Assembly: GCA_046726015.1 (NCBI GenBank)
Contig: JBKOZS010000328.1
Coordinates: 1-17,581, forward strand
DNA: 17,581 nt
Source: QHWT01 sp046726015
GTDB lineage: Bacteria; Acidobacteriota; Vicinamibacteria; Vicinamibacterales; 2-12-FULL-66-21
Direction: 5' to 3'
In this document: positions 1-6,545 of the stretch, piece after piece
Layout: the number at the start of each line of letters is the position of its first letter
Position numbering within the stretch: the stretch's first letter is position 1
Position numbers and translations under genes: made by a program
The notes under the pieces: generated by a model
What the model was told of the DNA's origin: nothing
Databases searched by the model: none
What the model saw: only the letters and a program-made list of their open reading frames with translations

Positions 1-126
1 GTAGAGCACCGGGTCATCGTCGCGGATCGCCGCCTTGAGGAGTCCCTTCGCATCGTGCGCGGTTGAGGGCTCCACCATCTTCAGGCCGGGCGTGCAGAGG
101 GAGAGCGACGGGCTCGACACGGAGTG
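1..126 (-). pseudogene. 2-oxo acid dehydrogenase E1 beta fragment, N-terminal half missing, runs off the window
   Basis: Read on the minus strand from 126 to 1, this frame gives a clear internal E1 beta (transketolase-like) segment: HS near 126-121, then TPGLKMVEPST, DAKGLLKAAIRDDDPVLY to the window edge. In intact E1 beta subunits this stretch lies roughly 120-150 residues from the start, before the C-terminal transketolase domain. Here two in-frame stops (162-157) lie just upstream and no start or TPP-domain sequence precedes it. The frame overlaps the 3' end of the E1 alpha gene in another frame. The expected intact downstream neighbour of E1 alpha has therefore lost its first part, by a genomic deletion or by an assembly error at the contig edge. 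The continuation lies outside the window, so I cannot tell whether the rest is intact. Confidence 0.6.
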
Positions 127-1202
127 TGCACGAACTCGATCTTCGGCACGGCAAAATCATCACCCGCGTAGACGCCGCGCGTGACCGTGGCCGGATCCGG
201 CATCGGCTCGTCGACAGCAAGGTCCGCCTCTTGCGCGGCATAGTCCTTCGCCATCTTGTCGATGTCGTCCAGCTCCCTGTCGCTCGCCACGCTGCGCTCG
301 TTCAGCACCTGCCTGAATCTCCGCAACGGATCCTTCGCGCTCCACTCGTCGAGCAACGCCTTCGGCACGTACCGCGCATCGTCGTGCTGGGCATGCCCCT
401 GCATGCGCATCGTGTCGATGCCAATCAGCTGCGGGCCACCGCCCTCGCGCGCGCTGTCGACCATGACCTTGGCGACGTCGTAGACGGCAAACATGTCGTT
501 GCCGTCGACGAGCTGGCGCGGGATGCCGTACGACGCCGCCCGTTCGTCGATCCGCGTGATGGCCATCTGTTTCGAAATCGGCGTCGAGTACGCGTACTTG
601 TTGTCTTCGGCGACAACCACGAGAGGGATCTTCTGCACCGCGGCGAAGTTCATGCCCTCGTGAAACGCGCCGGTGCTGGTTGCCCCGTCGCCGATCCATG
701 CCATCGCGACGCGAGGATTCCCTGTCATGCGCGCACCCATGGCAATGCCGGCAGCAACCGGAATGGAATCACCGAGCATGCTGATGGGCCCGACGATCAC
801 CGGTTCGTTTGCATCCGGTGCGGGCATGTGAACGATGTGAATGTTGAGATCGCGCCCGCGGGAGTTGGACGTGCCCTTCGCCATGTACTGACGAAAGATC
901 TCGATCGGCCGCACCCCCATCGTCATCAACGCGCCCATGTTGCGGATGAGCGGCAGCACCACGTCGCGCCGCTCGAGCGCATATGCCGTCGCCACCGACT
1001 CCCCTTCCTGCCCGAGACTGCGATACAGGCCGCCAATGACCTTGCTCTGGCGGAACAGGATGACGAGACGTTCCTCGACCTCGCGCGCGAGCCGCGCGAA
1101 GTAATACATCTCCAGAAGCTGTTCGCGGGCCAGCCGATCCGAGGGCCGTTCAGGGTCGGCAACGCGCCATTCGTCGGCGTTCAGGGTCGATTTGTCGGTC
1201 AT
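81..1202 (-). CDS. Thiamine-dependent 2-oxo acid dehydrogenase E1 component, alpha subunit (branched-chain/pyruvate type)
   Basis: Alpha subunit of the E1 decarboxylase of a 2-oxo acid dehydrogenase complex: ThDP-dependent decarboxylation of a 2-oxo acid and reductive acylation of E2 lipoyl groups in the cytoplasm. From the ATG at 1202 the protein has 373 residues. The ThDP/Mg motif is visible as GDG at 171-173 with the paired Asn at 201 (AEDNKYAYSTP), preceded by SMLGDSIPVAAG. Family members end soon after a segment like PDPATVTRGVYAG. The last ~25 residues here look abnormal and read into E1 beta DNA in the wrong frame, so the C-terminus is probably chimeric. A longer in-frame start at 1325 was rejected because it overlaps the 3' end of lpdA, 17 bp upstream, and adds non-homologous sequence. 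Branched-chain and pyruvate substrates cannot be separated from sequence alone. Confidence 0.88.
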   Translation of the reverse strand: MTDKSTLNADEWRVADPERPSDRLAREQLLEMYYFARLAREVEERLVILFRQSKVIGGLYRSLGQEGESVATAYALERRDVVLPLIRNMGALMTMGVRPIEIFRQYMAKGTSNSRGRDLNIHIVHMPAPDANEPVIVGPISMLGDSIPVAAGIAMGARMTGNPRVAMAWIGDGATSTGAFHEGMNFAAVQKIPLVVVAEDNKYAYSTPISKQMAITRIDERAASYGIPRQLVDGNDMFAVYDVAKVMVDSAREGGGPQLIGIDTMRMQGHAQHDDARYVPKALLDEWSAKDPLRRFRQVLNERSVASDRELDDIDKMAKDYAAQEADLAVDEPMPDPATVTRGVYAGDDFAVPKIEFVHTPCRARRSPSARPA

Positions 1203-1219
1203 GCCCGGGTGATGGTTGC

Positions 1220-2638
1220 CTACGCGTGTATGGCCGCTCCATGCGCAGCGTGCGCGGCCTCTCCGACCGCTTCTGACATCGTCGGATGCGCGTGGATCGT
1301 GCGGATCAGTTCCTCGACGGTGCACTCGAGGCGCAAGGCGAGTGTCGCCTCCGCGACGAGCTCGGTCGACCGTGGACCAATCATGTGGACGCCGAGCACC
1401 TCATCGTACTTCGTTTCGGCCACGATCTTCACGAAGCCCTCGGTCTCGCCAGCGATCTTCGCGCGGCCGAGCACGCCGAACTTGAAGGTGCCGATGCGCA
1501 CGTCGTATCCGCGTTGCTTGGCCTCGGCTTCGGTCAGGCCCACGCTACCGATTTCAGGATCGCAGTAGGTGCAGCCGGGGACCTGATCGTAGTTGATCGG
1601 GCGGAACTCTCTGCCGGCAATCCGCTCGGCCAGCGCGATTCCTTCGGCCGATGACAGATGCGCCAGCTGGGGATGCCCGGGCTTCTCGAACGTGATGAGG
1701 TCGCCGATGGCGGAGATACCCTGCACATTCGTGCGGAACTGCTCGTCGACGCGGACGTAACCCCGCTCCAGTTTCAGGCCGGCCTCTTCGACGCCAAGGC
1801 CGCTCGTCACGGGCCCGCGGCCGGTCGCGACGAGCAGGTAGTCCGCGCTGATCTTTGTCGTCTTGCCGTCAGGTGTCTGCGCTTCGAGCTCGACACCTGT
1901 CCCGCTGGCCCGGGCACCGGTGACCTTCGTGCCGGTCAACACTTTGATGCCCTGGCGTTTGAACGATTTCTCGAGTTCGGCCGACACGGCTTCGTCTTCA
2001 ATCGGAACCAGCCGCGGGAGCAGCTCGATGATCGTGACGTCGCTCCCGAAGCGGCGGAAGATCGATCCGAACTCGACGCCGACGGCGCCGCTGCCCAGGA
2101 TCACGATCGATTTTGGAATCTCGCGCAGGCCGATCGCCTCATCGCTGGTGATGATTCGCTTGCGATCGATCTCGATGCCGGGCACGCTTCGCGGCTGCGA
2201 GCCGGTGGCGACGATGATCTCCTTCTTCGCGACGAGCGTCTGCTTGTCCCCTTCGGTGATCTCGACGCTGCCCTTCCCCTCGAGGCGCCCCGATCCTTTG
2301 ATCCAGTCGATCTTGTTCTTCTTGAACAGGAACTCGATGCCGCTCGTCAGTCCCTTGACGATCTTGTCTTTGCGGGCCTGGACCTGGTTCATGTCGATGC
2401 CGATCGCTGATTCGCCGATCGTCAGTCCCCATTCCTTCCACTCCTGCGCGATCTTCAGCGCGTGCGCGTGCTCGAGCAGCGCCTTCGTCGGAATGCATCC
2501 CCAGTTCAGGCACGTCCCTCCAAGCACCGGCGCGCGTTCGACGACGGCGGTCTTCAGGCCGAGTTGGGCGGCACGAATCGCGGCGACGTATCCGCCCGTT
2601 CCAGACCCGATGACGACGACGTCGTATTCGTTCGGCAT
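1220..2638 (-). CDS. lpdA: Dihydrolipoamide dehydrogenase (E3)
   Basis: FAD-dependent E3 of 2-oxo acid dehydrogenase complexes; reoxidises dihydrolipoyl groups with NAD+. Length 472 residues is normal. An N-terminal FAD Rossmann motif VVIGSGTGGYVAA (8-20) is followed by the redox-active disulfide GGTCLNWGCIPTK (C43, C48). The NAD-binding motif ILGSGAVGVEFG lies mid-protein, then the second FAD motif AIGDL. The catalytic dyad in the C-terminal interface domain is HPTMSE (H451, E456). The interface contains PGCTYCDPEIGSVG, with two extra cysteines compared with enterobacterial Lpd. The gene is 17 bp upstream of E1 alpha, so E3 and E1 are probably co-transcribed. The ATG at 2638 has an AGGAG about 17 nt upstream, which is a long spacing, but no better in-frame start is visible. 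Confidence 0.96.
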   Translation of the reverse strand: MPNEYDVVVIGSGTGGYVAAIRAAQLGLKTAVVERAPVLGGTCLNWGCIPTKALLEHAHALKIAQEWKEWGLTIGESAIGIDMNQVQARKDKIVKGLTSGIEFLFKKNKIDWIKGSGRLEGKGSVEITEGDKQTLVAKKEIIVATGSQPRSVPGIEIDRKRIITSDEAIGLREIPKSIVILGSGAVGVEFGSIFRRFGSDVTIIELLPRLVPIEDEAVSAELEKSFKRQGIKVLTGTKVTGARASGTGVELEAQTPDGKTTKISADYLLVATGRGPVTSGLGVEEAGLKLERGYVRVDEQFRTNVQGISAIGDLITFEKPGHPQLAHLSSAEGIALAERIAGREFRPINYDQVPGCTYCDPEIGSVGLTEAEAKQRGYDVRIGTFKFGVLGRAKIAGETEGFVKIVAETKYDEVLGVHMIGPRSTELVAEATLALRLECTVEELIRTIHAHPTMSEAVGEAAHAAHGAAIHA

Positions 2639-2684
2639 AAGCTGACTGCAACTTGCTCCTCTTGTTAACGGCCTTAGGGCAAAG

Positions 2685-2702
2685 TCACGAAGATCACGAA
2701 GA
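2685..2702. repeat. Tandem 9-bp repeat, two copies of TCACGAAGA
   Basis: Two perfect adjacent copies (2685-2693 and 2694-2702) lie in the 76-bp spacer between the small membrane protein gene and lpdA. The repeat is one of several unrelated degenerate short-repeat families occupying spacers in this window. No function is evident. Confidence 0.6.
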
Positions 2703-2714
2703 CAGGAAGCTCAT

Positions 2715-2975
2715 TCAATCTTTCTTTTTTATCGACGACAGCGGCACGAACGCCACTGTGGGAGCGGCGGCCGGCGCACTGGACGTGGCTTCTTCGTCCG
2801 CGTCTGGCACGCCTGGGTCCAGCCGAGCCACCTGCGATCTAAGACGCGTGAAGTCGTACCGCAATTCCCAGTAGGACTGGTTGAGCGCCTCGAGCTTCCG
2901 CGCGACGCGGCCCGCCCGCGCCCACGCCGCCCAGGCAAGGATCAGCGCCACGCCTGCGATCACCCACGGGAGCAT
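2715..2975 (-). CDS. Small single-pass membrane protein with coiled-coil segment, unknown function
   Basis: 86 residues from the ATG at 2975. Residues 2-19 (LPWVIAGVALILAWAAWA) form one hydrophobic membrane segment. It is followed by a basic stretch (RAGRVARK), then a heptad-like region to about residue 53 (KLEALNQSYWELRYDFTRLRSQVARL) likely to form a coiled coil. An Ala/Pro/acid-rich tail follows, ending in KKKD. It lies upstream of lpdA on the same strand (76-bp gap holding a repeat) and diverges from the response regulator gene. I do not recognise a named family. The membrane anchor plus coiled coil is coherent and the opposite frames show nothing better, so I consider it real but functionally unassigned. 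Confidence 0.6.
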   Translation of the reverse strand: MLPWVIAGVALILAWAAWARAGRVARKLEALNQSYWELRYDFTRLRSQVARLDPGVPDADEEATSSAPAAAPTVAFVPLSSIKKKD

Positions 2976-2995
2976 AACCGTCTCAAGCTATCACA

Positions 2996-3116
2996 ACGGC
3001 TCATGGCTCATGACTCGAGGCTCATGTCGCCTCAGGGCTTGACGAGTCAGGGCTCTCGGGCCGTAAGCCCGTGTACCCTGAGCCGCCATGCGCCATAAGA
3101 CCTAAGCCCTAAGCCT
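2996..3116. repeat. Degenerate short-word repeat tract in a divergent spacer
   Basis: The spacer between the divergent genes at 2975 and 3142 is built of near-repeats: GGCTCATG/GACTCGAGG words around 3000-3026, GTCAGGGCTC-type words, an imperfect inverted GGGCCGTAAGCCC, and a tandem CCTAAG about every 7 bp near 3101-3114. It does not look coding on either strand. It probably arose by local slippage or belongs to a lineage-specific spacer-repeat class. Confidence 0.5.
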
Positions 3117-3124
3117 GTTACAAT
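3116..3124 (+). promoter_or_regulatory. Extended -10 promoter element (TGnTACAAT) of the response regulator gene
   Basis: TG at 3116-3117, one base, then TACAAT at 3119-3124, a one-mismatch match to TATAAT with an extended -10. Transcription would start near 3131, about 10 nt before the ATG at 3142. No convincing -35 box is visible, as is usual for extended -10 promoters. The same TGnTACAAT arrangement precedes queF at 11005-11013. Confidence 0.5.
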
Positions 3125-3141
3125 CCGTCCTGAGTTCTCCC

Positions 3142-4530
3142 ATGACCCGCGCCACCAAAACCGTTTTGATCTGCGACGACGACCAGGGGATGCGGGATAC
3201 GCTGACCGCGATCCTCAAGCGCGACTACCGCGTGGTGACGGTGTCGAGCGGTGAAGCCGCGCTTGCGCTGCTGAAGAACGAAGACGTCGACCTCATCCTG
3301 CTGGACGTTCGGCTGCCGGGCATCAGCGGCTTCGACGTGCTTCGGATCGTGAAAGAGAACTACAGCCTCATCGAATGCATCATGATCTCGGCCATCAACG
3401 AGGTCGAGACCGCCGTGCAGGCGATGAAGCACGGCGCCTACCACTACATCACGAAGAACTTCGACTACGACGAGCTGCGGTCGCTGGTTCGCAATGCCTG
3501 CGAGCGCCAGGATCTCAACCGGCAGGTGATCACGCTCAGCGCGCAGGTTGCCGAACAGAGCGACAAAGCATTTGAGTCAGGTCCCAGCAAGCAGATCCGC
3601 GACATCGTCGATCTCGTGCAGCGCGTGGCGAAGCTGTCCGCCACGGTGCTGATCCTCGGCGAGAGCGGCACCGGCAAGGAGCTGCTCGCGCGCGAGCTGC
3701 ACAGGAATTCCGGGCGCGGCGATGCGCCGTTCATTGCGGTCAACATGTCGGCAATTCCCCACGACCTCGTCGAGAGCACGCTGTTCGGCCACGAGCGCGG
3801 GTCGTTCACGGGGGCGCACAAGCAGCAGCTCGGGAAATTCGAGCTCGCGGCGGGCGGCACTCTCTTCCTCGATGAAATTGGCGATCTCCGGTTCGACCTG
3901 CAGGCGAAGCTGCTGCGCGCGATCCAGGAAGGAGAGATCGAGCGGGTCGGCGGAACAAAGCCGATTCGGACGGAGTTCCGGCTGATTGCCGCGACGAACG
4001 TCGATCTCGACAAGGCGGTGAAGGAAGGACGATTCCGGGAGGACCTCTACTACCGCATCAACGTCATCCCGATCCGGATGCCGCCGCTGCGCGATCGCAT
4101 CGAAGATCTCCCGGTGCTCGCGAAGCTGTTCCTCAACCGCTACAAGGCCAAGTTCCGCAAGCCGGTGAAAGGGATTTCCGACTCCGCGCTCCGGATCCTC
4201 TCGTCGTACTGGTGGCCCGGCAATATCCGCGAGCTCGAAAACCTGATGGAGCGGCTCGTGGCGATGACCGACAAGGAATGGATCACGGACGAGGACCTGC
4301 CACTGGAATATCACTTCGCGAAGCTGGACGCCTCCTCCACGACGAGCGAAACGCGGTTCCAGGAGGCGTGCGATACCTTCGAGCGCAATTTTATCCTGCG
4401 CGCGCTCGAGAAGTCCGACTGGAACGTGACGGCCACCGCGCGTTATCTCGGGATCCCGCTCAGCACCCTCAAGCACAAGATGGCGCGGCTGGACCTTCGC
4501 GATCTGGCCAAGAAGCTCCGCGGCGCTTAA
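3142..4530 (+). CDS. NtrC-family sigma-54-dependent response regulator
   Basis: 462 residues with the full three-domain layout of a sigma-54 activator. Receiver domain 6-120: acidic pocket DDD 12-14, phospho-acceptor D55 (LILLDVRLPG), S83 and K105. The usual Pro after the Lys is Asn. AAA+ domain ~145-380: Walker A GESGTGKE 173-180, sigma-54 loop GSFTGA 220-225 (usual form GAFTGA), Walker B GGTLFLDE 238-245, and a FREDLYYRINV arginine-finger/sensor region. The C-terminal Fis-type helix-turn-helix is NVTATARYLGIPLSTLKHKM. Phosphorylation should trigger oligomerisation and ATP-driven opening of sigma-54 promoter complexes. It is the first gene of the plus-strand cluster. The histidine kinase at 8305 is the only kinase in the window and its probable partner. 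Target promoters are unknown; a weak -24/-12 candidate lies at 4580. Confidence 0.95.
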   Translation: MTRATKTVLICDDDQGMRDTLTAILKRDYRVVTVSSGEAALALLKNEDVDLILLDVRLPGISGFDVLRIVKENYSLIECIMISAINEVETAVQAMKHGAYHYITKNFDYDELRSLVRNACERQDLNRQVITLSAQVAEQSDKAFESGPSKQIRDIVDLVQRVAKLSATVLILGESGTGKELLARELHRNSGRGDAPFIAVNMSAIPHDLVESTLFGHERGSFTGAHKQQLGKFELAAGGTLFLDEIGDLRFDLQAKLLRAIQEGEIERVGGTKPIRTEFRLIAATNVDLDKAVKEGRFREDLYYRINVIPIRMPPLRDRIEDLPVLAKLFLNRYKAKFRKPVKGISDSALRILSSYWWPGNIRELENLMERLVAMTDKEWITDEDLPLEYHFAKLDASSTTSETRFQEACDTFERNFILRALEKSDWNVTATARYLGIPLSTLKHKMARLDLRDLAKKLRGA

Positions 4531-4557
4531 CGTCCGCGAGGGGGGACATCAAGCTCA

Positions 4558-4586
4558 GCGGCCAAGAGGTTGGCCGCACCGGCCAA
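4558..4586. repeat. Three alternating GGCCAA half-sites (overlapping hairpins)
   Basis: GCGGCCAA (4558-4565), loop GAGG, then TTGGCCGC (4570-4577) form a perfect 8-bp stem. The same TTGGCC (4570-4575) can instead pair with a third GGCCAA at 4581-4586 across GCACC. The array begins 28 bp after the regulator stop codon. It has no U-tract, so a classical intrinsic terminator is unlikely. It may be an operator with three half-sites or a switchable RNA element. Confidence 0.5.
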
Positions 4587-4595
4587 TGGATTGCC
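4580..4595 (+). promoter_or_regulatory. Weak candidate sigma-54 (-24/-12) promoter
   Basis: CGGC at 4580-4583 and TTGC at 4591-4594 place GG and GC at the canonical -24/-12 spacing (10 bases between). The inner bases of the -24 element match the consensus poorly, and the site overlaps the third GGCCAA half-site. It is considered because a sigma-54 activator is encoded just upstream and the radical SAM operon needs a promoter. A chance match is quite possible. Confidence 0.25.
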
Positions 4596-4652
4596 CGCTG
4601 CGTAGGGTAATCAAACAGAGGATGCGCGCATGCGGCACACGCACCCTGGTCC

Positions 4653-4722
4653 AAAGAGTCCGTTCGACCTGTCAGGATTTACAGTAAGAAACCTCCTACG
4701 GGCCATCCGCATAGGACTCTTT
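4653..4722 (+). other. Possible structured leader RNA closed by a 9-bp perfect stem
   Basis: AAAGAGTCC (4653-4661) is exactly complementary to GGACTCTTT (4714-4722). Inside are CTGT/ACAG (4669-4672 with 4681-4684) and CCTACGG (4695-4701) pairing with CCG and TAGG (4707-4715). The last pairing competes with the outer stem for two bases. The layout resembles a small multi-branched RNA about 150 nt upstream of the radical SAM gene. I cannot fold it here or assign a known class. Confidence 0.35.
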
Positions 4723-4871
4723 CGACGCTGTTCACCCTGCCGGAACATCCGTTGCACTTTTTGGCTCGGGTCGCGGCATTCTTTGGCCTTGACTATCTAG
4801 CAATCCAACAGCCAGTCCAGTAAAGACGCTGATGATCTCGCGGGCGTCTTCCGCTCGCCATTGGGGTTCGT

Positions 4872-6284
4872 ATGCAGCCGTCGATGTTCAACGTTCAGGT
4901 GCCGATCGCAGAGCGCAACGAGGTGTTCCTGATGAACACCTTCACCGACGCGCAGGTCATGGTCACGGGCGACGTCATCGCGCTGCTGGATCGACTGGCC
5001 GCCGGGGTGGCCCCGGCCGCGGCCGAGGAGCGCGCCACGATCGAACAACTGGCGGCGCATGGCTTCGTCGTGGCGGACCGCACGCAGGAACGGCGCGATC
5101 TCGAAGCGTTCTTTCGCGAAGTGCGCGAGGCGACCGACGTGCTGAAGGTCACCGTGCTCACCACGCTCCAGTGCAACTTTGCGTGCGGCTACTGCATCCA
5201 GGGGGACCACGGCGACTACAACAAGAACGCCGCCCGGATGTCGATGGAGACCGCGGCACGCGTAGCGGAATGGACGGAGACGCGCCTTGATCGCGTTCGG
5301 CCGAACCGCTTCGTGCTGACGTTCTTCGGCGGCGAGCCGCTGTTGAACATCCCGGTCATGTACTACCTCGCGTCGCGGCTGCACGCGGCGTGCGAGGCGC
5401 GCGGCGTCGAGCTTTTGATCAACGTCATCACGAACGGGCTGCTTCTGACGCGTGAGATCGTGGAACGGCTCAACGCCTGCGGCCTGAACGGCGTGAAGAT
5501 CACGCTCGACGGCGACCGCGACACGCACAATCGCATGCGCCCGCTGCGTGGCGGCCAGGGCACGTTCGACAAGATCATCCAGAACGTCCGCCAGGTCGCC
5601 GGCCTCACGCGCGTGGCGATTGGCGGGAACTTCGACGTCGACACCGTCGACAGTTACCCCGCGCTGCTCGACTTCCTGAGCGAGCAGGAGTTCGCCGACA
5701 AACTCGCCAAGGTTACTTTCAAGCCGGTGATTCGCGAGCAGCCGCAGGCGAAGCCAAAGGGATTCATCCCGCTCACCTCCGTCGCGGCGGACGGCAAACC
5801 GCTGAACGGCGCGTGCATGACCTCCGCCGGCACTGGCGTCAGCCGCGTCTGCGATACGTGCAACTTCGTCGACGAGAAGATGGCATTCCTGCGCGACGAG
5901 ACGAAGAAGCACGGCTTCTCCACGGCGGACGGCGTGCACATGGGCCCCTGCGAAATCCACAAAGGCAACGCGCACACGATCGGGCCTGATGGCTCGCTCT
6001 TCGCGTGCCCGGGATTCGCGGGAGAGGCGCGCCAGTCGGTCGGTCACATCGACGGGCGTGAGGAGCCGTTCCGCACGCAGGCGCTCCGCAACTTCGAGCG
6101 GCTGCAGGCGTGGACGCAGTGCAACGACTGCGCGTTCATCCCCGTGTGTGCGGGGGGCTGCACGGTCGCCGCGCACAACGAGCTCGGCGACATGCACGCG
6201 CCGAACTGTCACAAAACGAGTTTCGAGGCGGGCGTCGTTGCGCTCGCCCGCGACGCGGCCCGCGACCTGGCCGCAGCGAACTGA
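4872..6284 (+). CDS. Radical SAM/SPASM peptide maturase
   Basis: 470 residues. Residues ~5-85 (FNVQVPIAERNEVFLMNTFTD... to AAHGFVV) resemble the small PqqD/RRE-like winged-helix domain that radical SAM maturases use to hold leader peptides. The radical SAM cluster is C101-x3-C105-x2-C108 (QCNFACGYC), followed by FFGGEP and a full barrel. The C-terminal SPASM domain has C360, C379, C417, C420, C426, C430 and C446, enough for two auxiliary 4Fe-4S clusters. Three extra cysteines (C315, C327, C330) lie in the bridging segment. Such enzymes reduce SAM to a 5'-deoxyadenosyl radical and install C-C or thioether crosslinks in ribosomal peptides. Two tiny genes with a shared Pro-Trp motif follow within 365 bp and are the likely substrates. 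The start at 4872 has a weak GGGG-type site. The exact modification is unknown. Confidence 0.92.
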   Translation: MQPSMFNVQVPIAERNEVFLMNTFTDAQVMVTGDVIALLDRLAAGVAPAAAEERATIEQLAAHGFVVADRTQERRDLEAFFREVREATDVLKVTVLTTLQCNFACGYCIQGDHGDYNKNAARMSMETAARVAEWTETRLDRVRPNRFVLTFFGGEPLLNIPVMYYLASRLHAACEARGVELLINVITNGLLLTREIVERLNACGLNGVKITLDGDRDTHNRMRPLRGGQGTFDKIIQNVRQVAGLTRVAIGGNFDVDTVDSYPALLDFLSEQEFADKLAKVTFKPVIREQPQAKPKGFIPLTSVAADGKPLNGACMTSAGTGVSRVCDTCNFVDEKMAFLRDETKKHGFSTADGVHMGPCEIHKGNAHTIGPDGSLFACPGFAGEARQSVGHIDGREEPFRTQALRNFERLQAWTQCNDCAFIPVCAGGCTVAAHNELGDMHAPNCHKTSFEAGVVALARDAARDLAAAN

Positions 6285-6290
6285 TGGTGT

Positions 6291-6318
6291 CGAGGTCCGA
6301 GGTTCGAGGTCCGAGGAC
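6291..6318. repeat. Tandem 7-bp repeat, four copies of CGAGGTC-type
   Basis: CGAGGTC, CGAGGTT, CGAGGTC and CGAGGAC occur back to back at 6291-6318, 6 bp after the radical SAM stop codon. The spacer is non-coding. It is one of the degenerate repeat families filling spacers in this window. Confidence 0.65.
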
Positions 6319-6322
6319 CGGG

Positions 6323-6363
6323 CAACTGTCTACTGGAAACTGGTTACTGGCAACTGACTACTG
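6323..6363. repeat. Degenerate AACTG/TACTG repeat tract before precursor gene A
   Basis: A run of ACTG words (ACTGTCTACTGG, AAACTGGTTACTGG, CAACTGACTACTG) repeats at about 7-bp spacing and ends exactly where the AAAGGAG ribosome binding site of the 28-residue peptide gene begins. No protein is encoded here. Confidence 0.6.
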
Positions 6364-6370
6364 AAAGGAG
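6364..6370 (+). promoter_or_regulatory. Shine-Dalgarno site of precursor peptide A
   Basis: AAAGGAG is followed by six bases (CCTCTC) and the ATG at 6377. Strength and spacing are near ideal, unlike the weak sites of neighbouring genes. This is the main reason for accepting such a short open frame as translated. Confidence 0.8.
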
Positions 6371-6376
6371 CCTCTC

Positions 6377-6463
6377 ATGAACGGCAAAAAGTCGCAGGAC
6401 CAGAAAAAGAACGGCACCCTTCGTCCCTGGCTCGTCGACGTCGTCGTCGACAACCTGCGGTGA
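6377..6463 (+). CDS. Candidate radical-SAM-modified precursor peptide A (28 residues)
   Basis: A 28-residue peptide. It has a Lys/Gln-rich polar N-terminal part (MNGKKSQDQKKNG) that may act as the leader, followed by TLRPWLVDVVVDNLR as the likely core. Pro17-Trp18-Leu19-Val20-Asp21 matches PWMVD in the second small gene. There is no cysteine, so the modification shared by both peptides is unlikely to be a Cys thioether. A crosslink from Trp18, as in radical SAM cyclophanes, is a reasonable guess. The frame starts 92 bp after the maturase stop and has a near-perfect Shine-Dalgarno. No Gly-Gly cleavage site is seen and no protease or exporter is encoded in the window. I do not recognise it as a named precursor family. 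Confidence 0.75.
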   Translation: MNGKKSQDQKKNGTLRPWLVDVVVDNLR

Positions 6464-6500
6464 ACGAGTCCCGATTGCTGAGTCGCGAATCGTTAGTTCC
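6464..6500. repeat. Degenerate GAGTC/GAATC words between the two peptide genes
   Basis: CGAGTCCCGATTGCTGAGTC and CGCGAATCGTTAGTTCCGAA are near-repeats of a roughly 16-bp unit (GAGTC/GAATC followed by TTGCT/GTTAG) beginning directly after the stop of peptide A. They appear non-coding and resemble the other spacer repeats. Confidence 0.4.
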
Positions 6501-6512
6501 GAACGTCGCATC

Positions 6513-6531
6513 GGCGCGCTCAGCGCGTGCC
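6513..6531 (+). other. Hairpin just upstream of precursor gene B
   Basis: GGCGCGC (6513-6519) pairs with GCGTGCC (6525-6531) through seven pairs including one G-U, with a 5-nt loop TCAGC. It ends two bases before the AGGAG site of peptide B. There is no U-tract. It could stabilise the peptide B message, mark a processing point, or tune the ratio of the two precursors. Confidence 0.4.
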
Positions 6532-6533
6532 AC

Positions 6534-6538
6534 AGGAG
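6534..6538 (+). promoter_or_regulatory. Shine-Dalgarno site of precursor peptide B
   Basis: AGGAG is followed by seven bases (TTGAATC) and the ATG at 6546. This is good strength and spacing, supporting translation of the 32-residue frame. Confidence 0.75.
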
Positions 6539-6545
6539 TTGAATC

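Larger units (their letters stand above)
4531..4871 (+). other. 341-bp gene-free leader between the regulator and the radical SAM gene
   Basis: No convincing gene lies here. From the 5' end it holds a triple GGCCAA inverted-repeat array (4558-4586), a weak -24/-12 candidate (4580-4595), a 9-bp stem closing a 70-nt segment (4653-4722), and a 7-bp stem with a 14-nt loop, AAGACGC...GCGTCTT (4823-4850), ending 21 nt before the ATG of the radical SAM gene. The length and repeated pairing suggest a structured 5' untranslated region, but nothing matches a riboswitch I know. Confidence 0.45.

Noticed and set aside
63..1568. 501-codon plus-strand open frame antisense to E1 alpha and lpdA
   Set aside because: Arg/His/Val-rich shadow frame of two clearly homologous minus-strand enzymes, typical of high-GC DNA.
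4653..4722. Leader stem considered as a c-di-GMP or other known riboswitch
   Set aside because: None of the conserved core sequences of the classes I know can be seen.
4630..4800. 56-residue plus-strand frame in the leader (begins MRHTHPGPKSPFDL), considered as a further precursor peptide
   Set aside because: Codon third positions are not GC-biased as in neighbouring genes, it lacks the PW[LM]VD motif, and it spans the inverted repeats.
4797..6212. 471-codon minus-strand frame antisense to the radical SAM gene
   Set aside because: Shadow translation with low-complexity Arg/Val/Ala composition; the plus strand has all radical SAM and SPASM motifs.
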